Shown here: piece by piece, positions 8,243-16,013 of the stretch
Position numbering within the stretch: the first letter of the stretch is position 1
How the letters are laid out: each line of letters starts with the position of its first letter
Assembly (NCBI GenBank): GCA_035525375.1
Contig: DATLEI010000039.1
Span: forward strand, 1-30,674
Source: JALZBN01 sp035525375
Lineage (GTDB): Bacteria > Actinomycetota > Acidimicrobiia > Acidimicrobiales > AC-14
Length of the DNA: 30,674 nucleotides
Direction: 5' to 3'
The notes under the pieces: model-generated
Database searches by the model: none
What the model was told of the DNA's origin: nothing
The model's input: only the letters and a program-made list of their open reading frames with translations
Made by a program: the position numbers and the translations under genes

Positions 8243-9775
8243 CTAGCCAGGAGCTATAGGGCAGACCCGTGACCTGGCATCTCGTGCCGCATTGCTGGAG
8301 AGGTTGGTCGAGAGCCATCCGTCATCATGCCGTGAGCGGTCGTCCGAGCGGCCGCCGGTCGTACACACCAGCTCCAGCACCTTCTGGCGGCCGGCAGGAT
8401 CGAGTTGCGGGATCGCATCGACCAGCGCGGGCACAGCGTCGTCGGACAATCCGGCCAGGTAGCCGGCGTCGAACTGCCCGGTGCTGGTGGCATGTTCGAC
8501 GTTGTGATCGACGACGATCACCTCGGGATTGATGACGTTCAGGGTGAACAACATCGCGAGCCCAGCCGCGGCTGCCGCCGGAGGCAACCACACACGGTGT
8601 CGCTCAACCCCCGCGAGGGCTGCGCCCAGGAACAGGAAGACCACTCCGACCCACACCGCGAAGACTTGGCTGTAAAGGCGCAGCATGGTCAGGCCGAAGG
8701 CGTCTTCATACAGGGAGAGCCGGCGTACGGCTACGAAGACAACGAGCAGCGTGAGCGCTACCGCGGCTTCGCTCAGGACCAGGAAGACACGACTGGACCT
8801 GGGGTCGGACAGATCGGTCACCGCCCGAAGCACCAGTAGGACTGCCAGGGTGATGGTCGCCACGGCCAGCAGCTGGAAGAAGCCCGACCGGGCGTACTCG
8901 GCGTAGCTCAGCCCAGACGTTTCGATGACATGGTGGCCGCCGTCGGAGATCGCAATCAGCTGGGCGACGGCGAAGGCGCCGAAGAGCGTCACGAGGGAAC
9001 CGAGGACGACACTCGCCTGCACGGTGCCGAGCCGGTAGCCGAACGACCGAAATGGCTTCACGGCCTCGGCCGACGCCAGCCGAAGGAGTCCGGCCATCCC
9101 CCACGCGCCGGTTACAACGAGCACGCCGTGGAGAACGACTGATTCCGGCGTCCACCACTGAAAGAAGCTGGCGAACACTGCATCGGCGGTGCCGAGCAGG
9201 ACGCCGATCACCACCAGGATGGGCATTGCAAGCCCGATGCCCTGCAGTACGGCGGTCATGGTCACTCGCGTGGGAGCGGTTGCGCTTGTACGCAAGGAAC
9301 GGGCGACGAACGCGGGGGCAGCCACGCCGTGGGCGAGAGCATGGAGGCCGCGGGCTATTGCCGAAGGCAGACTGATGTCGAAGAGACTGCCTCCCGACTC
9401 CAGCGAGGCCGCGAGCAGGACGAGACCGCCGACAGCAATGATGTCGAGCGGAACGAGCCACATGCTGGTGTGAACCGTCAGCCAGAAACCGAACAGGGGC
9501 GCCACCGCGACCAGTCCCCGCGCCTGGGGGTGCTCAATCCGACCGCTGATGAGCAGCCCGCCGGCGACCGCGACGACGAGGATGAACCCTCCGAGCGTTG
9601 CGACGCCGGACCGCACGGCAGCGTCAGTGAGAAGGGCCATCACCAGCGTGATGATCAATACTCGGACGTCGCGGCCGCGACGGAGACTGAGGCCCGGCTC
9701 CCAGACGTCGGATTTCCACGGGTCCGTGTCAAGCCCCGACGAACTCGGCCGCCACTCGTCGGTGCGCGAAGGCAT
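8243..9775 (-). CDS. Polytopic membrane protein, DUF4173/DUF4153 type
   Basis: A 510-residue integral membrane protein with roughly 11-12 hydrophobic helices and a soluble C-terminal stretch. The order of conserved-looking segments (FFQWWTPESVVLHG, YAEYARSGFFQLLAVA, LTMLRLYSQVFAVWVG, NPEVIVVDHNVEHA, FDAGYLAGLSDDAVPAL) matches what I know of the DUF4173 family. The family has no established biochemical role; members often sit beside two-component systems. The ATG at 9775 was chosen rather than an upstream GTG-type start because it overlaps the stop of the kinase gene (TGATG), which indicates translational coupling and suggests it works with that kinase, perhaps as sensor partner or output. Confidence 0.8.
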   Translation of the reverse strand: MPSRTDEWRPSSSGLDTDPWKSDVWEPGLSLRRGRDVRVLIITLVMALLTDAAVRSGVATLGGFILVVAVAGGLLISGRIEHPQARGLVAVAPLFGFWLTVHTSMWLVPLDIIAVGGLVLLAASLESGGSLFDISLPSAIARGLHALAHGVAAPAFVARSLRTSATAPTRVTMTAVLQGIGLAMPILVVIGVLLGTADAVFASFFQWWTPESVVLHGVLVVTGAWGMAGLLRLASAEAVKPFRSFGYRLGTVQASVVLGSLVTLFGAFAVAQLIAISDGGHHVIETSGLSYAEYARSGFFQLLAVATITLAVLLVLRAVTDLSDPRSSRVFLVLSEAAVALTLLVVFVAVRRLSLYEDAFGLTMLRLYSQVFAVWVGVVFLFLGAALAGVERHRVWLPPAAAAAGLAMLFTLNVINPEVIVVDHNVEHATSTGQFDAGYLAGLSDDAVPALVDAIPQLDPAGRQKVLELVCTTGGRSDDRSRHDDGWLSTNLSSNAARDARSRVCPIAPG

Positions 9776-10776
9776 CACAGCTTGCCCCCTGGCAGCTCTA
9801 CGACCATCCGGCAACCGTGGGGTTCGCGCCGTTCAGCGTGAATCTGCCCGCCGTGGAGATCCACGATCCATCGGGCGATGGCCAGTCCCAGTCCTGCGCC
9901 TCCGTCCTCCGAGGTGCGGGCGGCGTCGACGCGGTAGAACCGCTCGAAGACACGGCTCGACTCTTCATCACTGATTCCTGGACCTTCATCGCACACTTCG
10001 ATGGTGACTCCTCCTCGTACTCGTCGGGCTTCCACTTCGACCCTCCCGCCTGGGGGCGTATAACGCAGGGCGTTGTCCAGAAGGTTGGCGACGACCTGGT
10101 GGACACGGTCGGGGTCGCCGTCGGCTTGCATCCCTCTTGGATCGACGGCCACCGCCACTTCCACGCCGGGGGTATGCATCCGCGACTCGTTGACGGCGTC
10201 TTCCAGCACCGGACGCAGATGGAACGCGCGCCGTTGCAGCGGCATCGCCCCACACTCGAGGCGCGACAGGTCGAGCAGTTGCGAGACAAGGGCGCCGAGG
10301 CGCTCGACTTGACGCAACACAACGCGAAGCGTCTCCGGGTTCACCTCTTGCACGCCGTCGACAAGGTTCTCCAGCACGGCGCGGAGAGAGCTGATGGGCG
10401 TCCGCAGCTCATGGGAGACATTGGCGACTAGATCACGGCGCACCCGGTCGAGCTCGCCCAGGTCGGCGGCCATGGCGTTGAAGGCGTGCGCCAGCTCGCC
10501 CACCTCGTCGCGTGAGCTGGCGGTGACCCGCCGTTCGTAGTCGCCATCGGCCATCGACTTCGCGGCTCGCGCCATCTCCCGTAGCGGCGAGGTCATCCCG
10601 TGGGCGAGGACCTGCACGAGACCGAGCGAGAGCGCGCCGGCGGCAAGCGCGCTGACGACTGGCGACACGCCGGCGCCGGTACTGAGTACGACAACAGCCA
10701 CTGTGGTTCCAACCGAGGCCACGATTACTGCGCCAAGCTTGATCTTGATCGACTTCAGTGGGTCGAGGGGTCTCAA
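9775..10776 (-). CDS. Sensor histidine kinase (HAMP-HisKA-HATPase)
   Basis: A 333-residue kinase with two N-terminal hydrophobic helices (about 12-32 and 38-58) and almost no loop between them, so it has no extracellular sensor domain of its own. A HAMP linker follows (about 58-112, TSPLREMARAAKSMADGDYE), then the dimerisation/phosphoacceptor domain with NVSHELRTPISS (phospho-His122) and the ATPase domain with the N box (NLLDNALRY), G1 (CDEGPGIS), F box (FERFYR) and G2 (GGAGLGLAI). It phosphorylates the response regulator encoded just upstream. The TTG start at 10776 overlaps the regulator's stop by 4 nt (TTGA). With no sensor loop it may read membrane state or take its signal from the coupled DUF4173 membrane protein. 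Confidence 0.95.
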   Translation of the reverse strand: MRPLDPLKSIKIKLGAVIVASVGTTVAVVVLSTGAGVSPVVSALAAGALSLGLVQVLAHGMTSPLREMARAAKSMADGDYERRVTASSRDEVGELAHAFNAMAADLGELDRVRRDLVANVSHELRTPISSLRAVLENLVDGVQEVNPETLRVVLRQVERLGALVSQLLDLSRLECGAMPLQRRAFHLRPVLEDAVNESRMHTPGVEVAVAVDPRGMQADGDPDRVHQVVANLLDNALRYTPPGGRVEVEARRVRGGVTIEVCDEGPGISDEESSRVFERFYRVDAARTSEDGGAGLGLAIARWIVDLHGGQIHAERREPHGCRMVVELPGGKL

Positions 10777-11450
10777 GCGGTGATCGTCTCGAATGCGTAA
10801 CCGACCCCGTGGACGGTGCGGACGATGTCAGCCCCCAGCTTTCTACGGAGGGCCCGCACGTGGGAATCGACGGTGCGGACGCCGGAGCCATCGGTATAGC
10901 CCCACACCTGGGCCAGCAGCTGGTCCCGCGTGAAGACGGAGCCGGGATGGGTGACCAGCCAGGAGAGAAGGTCGAACTCGGTGGGCGTGAGATGCACGCT
11001 CTCGCCGGCATTGCGCACCTGCCGCGCGCCGGGGTCGATCTCCACGCTGCCGGCGCGCACCTTGGGGCCGGGGAAGACGAGCGTACGTTCCATGCGCCGG
11101 AGGATGGCGTGCACCCTTGCCACCAACTCCCGGGGGCTGAACGGCTTGGTCATGTAGTCGTCCGCCCCGACGGCGAGGCCAACCAACATGTCCGTCTCGG
11201 AGTCCCGGGCGGTGAGCATGAGGACGGGCACCGGTCGATTCCGTTGGATGCGGCGACACACCTCGAGGCCGTCGAGCCCTGGCAACATCAGGTCGAGGAC
11301 GACGAGATCGGGATGCACCTTTTCGCACAACTCGATGCCGGCCAGGCCGTCATAGGCCACCTCGACCCGGAAGCCCTCGCTGCGCAAACGAGCTTCGACT
11401 GCACCTGCGATCGAGTCCTCGTCCTCGATGACTACAACGGTGCGGGGCAC
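10773..11450 (-). CDS. OmpR/PhoB-family response regulator
   Basis: A 225-residue two-domain regulator. The receiver domain (1-118) has the acidic pair E9-D10, the phosphoacceptor Asp53 (VVLDLMLPGLDG), the conserved Thr in LMLTARD and the Lys in MTKPF. The C-terminal winged-helix DNA-binding domain (about 130-222) shows LTPTEFDLLSWL, RDQLLAQVWGY and the recognition-helix segment RTVDSHVRALRRKLG. The GTG start at 11450 fits the family N-terminus (MPRTVVVIEDE). It heads a probable operon with the kinase, the DUF4173 protein and the radical SAM enzyme. Two 9-bp direct repeats 11 bp apart, 46-65 nt upstream of the start, are a plausible autoregulatory site. Confidence 0.96.
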   Translation of the reverse strand: MPRTVVVIEDEDSIAGAVEARLRSEGFRVEVAYDGLAGIELCEKVHPDLVVLDLMLPGLDGLEVCRRIQRNRPVPVLMLTARDSETDMLVGLAVGADDYMTKPFSPRELVARVHAILRRMERTLVFPGPKVRAGSVEIDPGARQVRNAGESVHLTPTEFDLLSWLVTHPGSVFTRDQLLAQVWGYTDGSGVRTVDSHVRALRRKLGADIVRTVHGVGYAFETITA

Positions 11451-11495
11451 GGGGTTCAGGATACGGATCGGATGTGAAGGAGTCCCGCACAGGAT

Positions 11496-11515
11496 GTGCA
11501 GATCACGTGCAGATC
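11496..11515. promoter_or_regulatory. Tandem 9-bp direct repeat, candidate response-regulator box
   Basis: GTGCAGATC occurs at 11496-11504 and again at 11507-11515, an 11-bp period (read GATCTGCAC on the minus strand, the direction of the response regulator gene). OmpR/PhoB-type regulators bind as tandem dimers to direct repeats with this spacing. The site lies 46-65 nt upstream of the regulator's GTG, where an autoregulatory site is expected. Confidence 0.45.
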
Positions 11516-11531
11516 GTCGGGCCCGCCGAAC

Positions 11532-12170
11532 TTACGGGCGGGGCGCGCCGTGGGCCGCTGCGCATGCGTCCGCGCTGGCCTCACTTGTCGTATGGATGGC
11601 GACGTTCTCGATGGCGTGGCAGGTCTCGTGGGCCACGACATAACGAAGCGTCTCGTCGGAGGCGCCGATGCGATCGATGTTGATGGCGATGTAGCTGCCG
11701 GTTCCCACGCCACAGTTCCAGCACGTGACTCCCCACCTGGACGCGCCGTCCGCAAAGAGCGCGGCATCGGGACACCGGAATGCAAAGCCGGCCGGCAGAT
11801 TGAGGCCGTGCGCCGCGACCCACTGACGGGCAGCGGAGCAACGCTCGGCGGCAGACACAGCCGGCGACTCCTCCTCCACGGGTGGGCGCTCCGGCGGTAG
11901 CGCCGGCTCAGTTTTCGCTTCGACGTAGACGACTCTTGGTTCGGGAGCCACAGGTGCCGGTGCCGGAGCAACGCTTGGAGGAGGCGCCGGTGCCTCGGTC
12001 GTTACTGGTGCCGCGGTTGTCGTGGGTTCCGGCGCGACGCTGGGAGTGGCGAAGGCAACGCCCTGCGTGGGCTGCGAAGCGCCGGACGTCGCAGTTGTCA
12101 GGAACGTTCCGACTGCCAGGCACGCAACGATCGCCACCGCGCCCGCAAATCGAGTCCAAGTACTGGCCAT
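11532..12170 (-). CDS. Small exported HExxH protein (putative zinc metallopeptidase)
   Basis: A 212-residue protein with a signal peptide or signal anchor (residues 1 to about 30), a Pro/Ala/Thr-rich linker (about 40-105) and a compact C-terminal domain of about 105 residues. That domain has HETCH at 181-185, a zinc-binding HExxH motif, and Glu197 in TTSEASADAC, placed as the third ligand of a gluzincin would be. Six Cys (111, 133, 150, 153, 184, 203) could form three disulfides. I do not recognise the family; peptidase activity is inferred from the motif alone, and it could instead be a peptidoglycan- or metal-binding protein. It is the same strand as the two-component system downstream, but 81 nt apart. 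No clear ribosome-binding site precedes ATG 12170. Confidence 0.7.
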   Translation of the reverse strand: MASTWTRFAGAVAIVACLAVGTFLTTATSGASQPTQGVAFATPSVAPEPTTTAAPVTTEAPAPPPSVAPAPAPVAPEPRVVYVEAKTEPALPPERPPVEEESPAVSAAERCSAARQWVAAHGLNLPAGFAFRCPDAALFADGASRWGVTCWNCGVGTGSYIAINIDRIGASDETLRYVVAHETCHAIENVAIHTTSEASADACAAAHGAPRP

Positions 12171-12206
12171 GCCGGAACTGTCGGCGCGAACCCAATTTTT
12201 CTGTAA

Positions 12207-12500
12207 TCAGCTTTCGTCGGGCGGTTCAGGCCGAGCCAAGCTTTTGAGCAGCTTCTCCGACTGTGCCGCGACGAGCGCTTCCACGTGCTCAAGCGGCACG
12301 TGCCGCGACCGGGCACTGTGGAGAATCATGGACCGGGGCGACAGGACGCGCTGTTCGAACCAGGACATACCCGCCAGCAGAAGGGAAATGAAAAGTAGCG
12401 CGCCCGGTACGAAAAGAAGATCCCACGGCGACACGTCCGCATGCTCCCCCAACCGAAGTCCCGGAATCCAGTCTTGTCGCCGTAACCTGGCCGGAGCCAT
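12207..12500 (-). CDS. Small single-span membrane protein of unknown function
   Basis: A 97-residue protein with one hydrophobic helix (about residues 24-43, SPWDLLFVPGALLFISLLLA) followed by a basic, amphipathic cytoplasmic-type tail (EQRVLSPRSMILHSARSRHVPLEHVEALVAAQSEKLLKSL). The ATG at 12500 overlaps the ATG of the divergent LOG gene within a CATG, which is awkward for both. An in-frame GTG at 12434, which would give a 75-residue protein starting MSPWDLLF, has a strong Shine-Dalgarno (GGGGGAG) about 9 nt ahead and may be the real start. I do not recognise the family. Confidence 0.5.
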   Translation of the reverse strand: MAPARLRRQDWIPGLRLGEHADVSPWDLLFVPGALLFISLLLAGMSWFEQRVLSPRSMILHSARSRHVPLEHVEALVAAQSEKLLKSLARPEPPDES

Positions 12501-13611
12501 GACAGCCCGCGGCCCCCGCCAGCGCACCGGCGACCCCGAACTCGACAAGCGTTTGACCGAGTTGCTGGAGGTCGTGGGCGCGGATCAGAACGTCGACCAA
12601 CTCTTTGAGATCCTCGCCTCCGCAGTGGGGCTAGCCGCGGATAAGCCTGACCGGCTCGATCTGAAGATCACCAACGCCGCGCTCAAGGAGATGCGGGAGG
12701 CGTTCAAGGTCTTTGCCCCCTACCGCGATGTGCCCAAGGTGACGATCTTCGGGTCGGCGCGCACGCTCCCCGATGATCCTCTCTACATCCAGACCCGAGA
12801 CTTTGGAGCCGCGGTTGCGGCGGCTGGATGGATGGTCGTCACCGGCGCCGGTCCGGGAATCATGGCCGCCGGAGCCGAAGGAGCCGGACCGGAACGATCC
12901 ATCGGTGTGAACATCCGGTTGCCGTTCGAGCAGCCCAACCCGCTCCTGGCGGCCGACCCCAAGCTCGTGCTCATGAAGTACTTCTTCACCCGAAAGCTGA
13001 TGCTGATGAAGGAGTCGGCGGGTTTCGCGGTCGTTCCCGGCGGGTTCGGCACTCTTGACGAAACCTTCGAACTGCTGACTCTGCTGCAGACAGGCAAGGC
13101 GACCCCGGCGCCGATCGTGCTGCTCGACGTTCCCGGTGGTACGTACTGGCGGAATTGGCGCCAGTTCCTCAACGACGAGATCGTCGGGCGCGACCTGGCC
13201 GGTCCGAACGACATGCTGTTGTGCCGGATCACCGACGACGTCGGAACAGCTCTCGGGGAGCTGCTCGGGTTCTACCGGAACTATCACTCCATCCGATTCG
13301 TCGGGCGGCGTCTCCTGGTCCGACTGCGAAGCGCTCCCACTGCATCGGAGCTCGCGATGCTCAATGAGAAGTTCACTGACATGTGCGTGCACGGGGGAAT
13401 CGAGCTGGTCGATCCCCTCGCACCGGAGGTAACTGAGGATGATCACCTCGAGCTCTACAGGCTGGCGTTCGAATTCGACCGGATGAGTTACGGACGGTTG
13501 CGCGCCATGATCGACACCGTCAACGCGCTCGCATCCGCGCCGGAACTCGACCACCCAGACCGGGGAAGTACCGAATCGGCCGGTACCGCCCCCGGGTTGG
13601 ATAACCAGTAG
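12499..13611 (+). CDS. LOG-family (cytokinin-activating-like) Rossmann-fold nucleotide-binding protein
   Basis: A 370-residue protein of the long LOG-like group. The N-terminal 80 residues are helical (DKRLTELLEVVGADQN, DRLDLKITNAALKEMREAFKVF); the Rossmann domain begins at PKVTIFGSART and includes TGAGPGIM and the hallmark PGGFGTLDETFE, in which the PGGxGTxxE box binds and cleaves nucleotide. LOG enzymes remove ribose 5'-phosphate from purine nucleoside monophosphates; in bacteria many members act as AMP/IMP nucleosidases or have unknown substrates. A C-terminal extension of about 100 residues (after the YRNYHSIRFVGRRLLVRL segment) is specific to this subgroup. The frame is open much further upstream, but ATG 12499 fits the family N-terminus. 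It may be divergently transcribed from the small membrane protein gene. Confidence 0.88.
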   Translation: MTARGPRQRTGDPELDKRLTELLEVVGADQNVDQLFEILASAVGLAADKPDRLDLKITNAALKEMREAFKVFAPYRDVPKVTIFGSARTLPDDPLYIQTRDFGAAVAAAGWMVVTGAGPGIMAAGAEGAGPERSIGVNIRLPFEQPNPLLAADPKLVLMKYFFTRKLMLMKESAGFAVVPGGFGTLDETFELLTLLQTGKATPAPIVLLDVPGGTYWRNWRQFLNDEIVGRDLAGPNDMLLCRITDDVGTALGELLGFYRNYHSIRFVGRRLLVRLRSAPTASELAMLNEKFTDMCVHGGIELVDPLAPEVTEDDHLELYRLAFEFDRMSYGRLRAMIDTVNALASAPELDHPDRGSTESAGTAPGLDNQ

Positions 13612-13640
13612 CCTGCGGGGCGGCTGACTAGAGGATGAAT

Positions 13641-15161
13641 ATGCGTCGACTCACGATCATTGCTTTCCTTCTCGGGTCGCTCGCACTGGGTTGGACCGTC
13701 ATCCCCAAGGCCACGCCATCGGAACCTCCCCCGCCCGACGACCCCGCGCACGGGCTCGTCTACAGCGGACTCCGGCGCGGAGCGGGCGCCGGCGCGTGTC
13801 GTGGCAATTTTGAGATTGCCGGATTGCGTGACAATGGCCATCGCTCCATTTGCACTCACGGTCCTGACCCCGCGCCCCCGGGTGTTGACATCCGCCAGTC
13901 GGTCCAGCCTGTGTCCGCCACCGCGCCGGCCATCCAGGCGCCGGCAGGGGGTGTAGCGCCCCAGGGTTCAGTGCCGTGCGACGGCGACGGAGCCAGCGGT
14001 TATCGGCTGCAGCTGATCTACGCCCGGGCCAGCAACGTCACCGACCGCTACAACCAGTACGCCGGGTCGTTTCAGCAGTGGGCCGGCGCGATTGACAGCG
14101 CCTTCAGCAAGAGTGCCGCCGAGACAGGCGGTGACCGCCATGTTCGCTTCGTGCACGACGCTTCGTGCAACGCAGTGATCGACAGGGTCACGCTTTCAAC
14201 CTCGGGTGACGACAGCTTCAGCAACACTCTCAACGAGCTGAGGTCGAAGGGCTACTCGCGAACCGACCGCAAGTACCTCGTCTGGGCTGATGCCAAGGTG
14301 TACTGCGGGATCGCGCAGGTGTACTACGACGACAGCGCCGGGCAGGCGAACGATTCCAACGGCAGCACATCGGTGCAAGGCGAGCTGGCGCGCGTCGACT
14401 CCGGTTGCTGGGGGCAGGCCTCCTCCGCAGAGGCCCATGAACTTGTTCACACCCTCGGCGGTGTCCAGACGTCGGCGCCGAACGCCACCCCGAAGAATCA
14501 CTGTCGCGACGAGTACGACAGGCTTTGTTATCCCGACGGCTCTGGTGGCTCGATGAAGTACGTCTGTCCCTCAAGCCACGAACCGTTACTGGATTGCAAC
14601 CACGACGACTACTTCAGCACCGCACCGCCGAGTGGGAGCTACCTGGCGACCCACTGGAACATCGCCAACAGCCGGTTCCTGCTAACCACCGGGGCTACAC
14701 CCGCGCCCACGACGACGACGCCTACTACCTCTACGACGACAACGACGCGCCCGCCCGCCACCACAACAACGGCACCGACGACGACGGTTCCGCCGACGAC
14801 GGTTCCGCCGACGACGATGCCCCCGACGACGCAGCCGCCGTCAACGACGACGTCCGTGCCCACTGCCCCGCCCCCGTCGGCACCCGTTGGCCTTTACGCC
14901 ATGCAACCGACCCAGACCGGCGCCAAGGGCGTGGTGCTGTTCTGGTCGCCACCGTCCGCTCCGAACGGAACAATCACCGGCTACAAGGTGTATCGCGGGA
15001 CTGCTCCCACGGGGTTAACGCTGCTCACGACAACTGAGGCCGGCATAACGCACACCGACGCCACTGCGACGTCGGGGCAGCTGTATTACTACCAATTGTC
15101 GGCCGTCAACAGCGCTGGGGAGGGCCCGCTGTCGCCGCTTGCCCGGATGGTGGCTCGTTGA
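13641..15161 (+). CDS. Exported metallopeptidase-like protein with Thr/Pro linker and Fn3 domain
   Basis: A 506-residue paralogue of the protein at 4390 over its first 350 residues. It has a signal peptide (1 to about 24), the shared pro-segment (CTHGPDPAPPGVDI), and the catalytic-like domain with HELVH at 266-270 followed by G273 and Q276, again with Gln where metzincins have the third ligand. The segments NHCRDEYDRLCYPDGSG and LDCNHDDYFSTAPP are nearly identical to the paralogue. A Thr/Pro-rich linker (about 354-410) and a fibronectin type III domain (about 412-503, ending YYYQLSAVNSAGEGPLSP) replace the RCC1 propeller. Start at ATG 13641 because AGAGG lies 6 nt before it; ATG 13635 overlaps that site. 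The Fn3 domain and linker suggest action at or outside the cell surface on a polymer. Confidence 0.85.
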   Translation: MRRLTIIAFLLGSLALGWTVIPKATPSEPPPPDDPAHGLVYSGLRRGAGAGACRGNFEIAGLRDNGHRSICTHGPDPAPPGVDIRQSVQPVSATAPAIQAPAGGVAPQGSVPCDGDGASGYRLQLIYARASNVTDRYNQYAGSFQQWAGAIDSAFSKSAAETGGDRHVRFVHDASCNAVIDRVTLSTSGDDSFSNTLNELRSKGYSRTDRKYLVWADAKVYCGIAQVYYDDSAGQANDSNGSTSVQGELARVDSGCWGQASSAEAHELVHTLGGVQTSAPNATPKNHCRDEYDRLCYPDGSGGSMKYVCPSSHEPLLDCNHDDYFSTAPPSGSYLATHWNIANSRFLLTTGATPAPTTTTPTTSTTTTTRPPATTTTAPTTTVPPTTVPPTTMPPTTQPPSTTTSVPTAPPPSAPVGLYAMQPTQTGAKGVVLFWSPPSAPNGTITGYKVYRGTAPTGLTLLTTTEAGITHTDATATSGQLYYYQLSAVNSAGEGPLSPLARMVAR

Positions 15162-15173
15162 CGGTAGGTCGTC

Positions 15174-16013
15174 CTAGGGGCGACGGCCGGCGCGGTCGAG
15201 AAGCCGAAGCGGCGGCACCGCGTCGATGACCCGGCTGAAGGAGACCATCTCCCCAGCAATGTTGAAGGCGGCCAGCACTGCGAGAACGATGTTGCGGGCG
15301 GCAGGCCCGAGCGACAGTACGGCGCCCAAGCCAATGACTGCGCCCAGCACATTGCTGCCGGCGTCGCCGAGCATCAAGTGCTCGTGAAGGTCATCGAGTA
15401 GCAGTCCGAGTCCGGCGCCGACGACCGCCGCTACCGGTGCCAGCCTTGGCACCGTGCCCGCCACCACCACGAGAATGCCGAAGGCGATCGCTGCCCCTTT
15501 GATCGCCCGGCCCGGCGCGCGGTCGAGAAGGTTGCCCAGGTTGGCCGCGAGTGCGACAAGCGCGGCATCGATCAACAGGCGCGCCAGGCTGTCACCGGCG
15601 ACTGTCGCCGTGACGGCGAGTGCAACGCATCCGCCGCCGACAAGCTTCAGTAGGCCAGTTGTGGGGCGCCCACGCAGAAGTGCTCGCAGGTGCCCCCGAA
15701 AGCCCTTCTCATCGCTCGTACCGATGAGGTCGTCGATCGCACCGAGCACGGCAAAGCCGCCCGTCGCCAAAAGCACGATCAACCATGGTTCGGCAACGTC
15801 AACCGAGGGGCCGATCCCCAGCGACCCGGCGGCAACCCGGCCCGCTTCGACTGCGAACACTGCGACTGGGATGAGCAACCCAACGGCCGTGGGGACCGCC
15901 CGGCCCCTGTAGTTCTGTCGAGCCAACGGCGGCGCGGAGAATGCCGGTTTCGCTGCCAGCCAGGCCAGACGAGCCGCCAGATACCCGACCACGAGCGCAA
16001 CCAGAATCCTCAC
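15174..16013 (-). CDS. MraY/WecA-like glycosyl-phosphate polyprenol transferase (GT4 family)
   Basis: A 279-residue polytopic membrane protein related to MraY and WecA, which move a sugar-1-phosphate from a UDP-sugar to undecaprenyl phosphate. Recognisable segments are NYRGRAVPTAVG near the N-terminus (as in the family's first cytoplasmic loop), LGAIDDLIG (aspartates of loop 2), NLLDRAPGRAIK and HLMLGDAGSNVLGAVIG (the loop with the conserved D near the catalytic site). It is shorter than MraY (about 320-360) and lacks the full cytoplasmic loop. The GTG at 16013 overlaps the stop of the MurJ fusion gene by 4 nt (GTGA), which decides the start against a much longer open frame. It is the last gene of the cluster; its product may supply or edit the lipid-linked precursor handled by the fusion protein. 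Confidence 0.85.
   Translation of the reverse strand: MRILVALVVGYLAARLAWLAAKPAFSAPPLARQNYRGRAVPTAVGLLIPVAVFAVEAGRVAAGSLGIGPSVDVAEPWLIVLLATGGFAVLGAIDDLIGTSDEKGFRGHLRALLRGRPTTGLLKLVGGGCVALAVTATVAGDSLARLLIDAALVALAANLGNLLDRAPGRAIKGAAIAFGILVVVAGTVPRLAPVAAVVGAGLGLLLDDLHEHLMLGDAGSNVLGAVIGLGAVLSLGPAARNIVLAVLAAFNIAGEMVSFSRVIDAVPPLRLLDRAGRRP

Noticed and set aside
12631..13554. Minus-strand open frame (307 codons) opposite the LOG gene
   Set aside because: Opposite strand of the clear PGGxGTxxE protein; no domain.
14697..14870. Repetitive DNA in the Thr/Pro-rich linker considered as a tandem repeat array or CRISPR
   Set aside because: It is coding for a flexible linker; the short ACG/CCG-rich repeats lack spacers and are explained by codon bias.
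15162..15184. Possible hairpin between the convergent Fn3-protein and GT4 genes
   Set aside because: Only a 4-bp stem (GTCG/CGAC) with a long loop and no T run; too weak to call a terminator.
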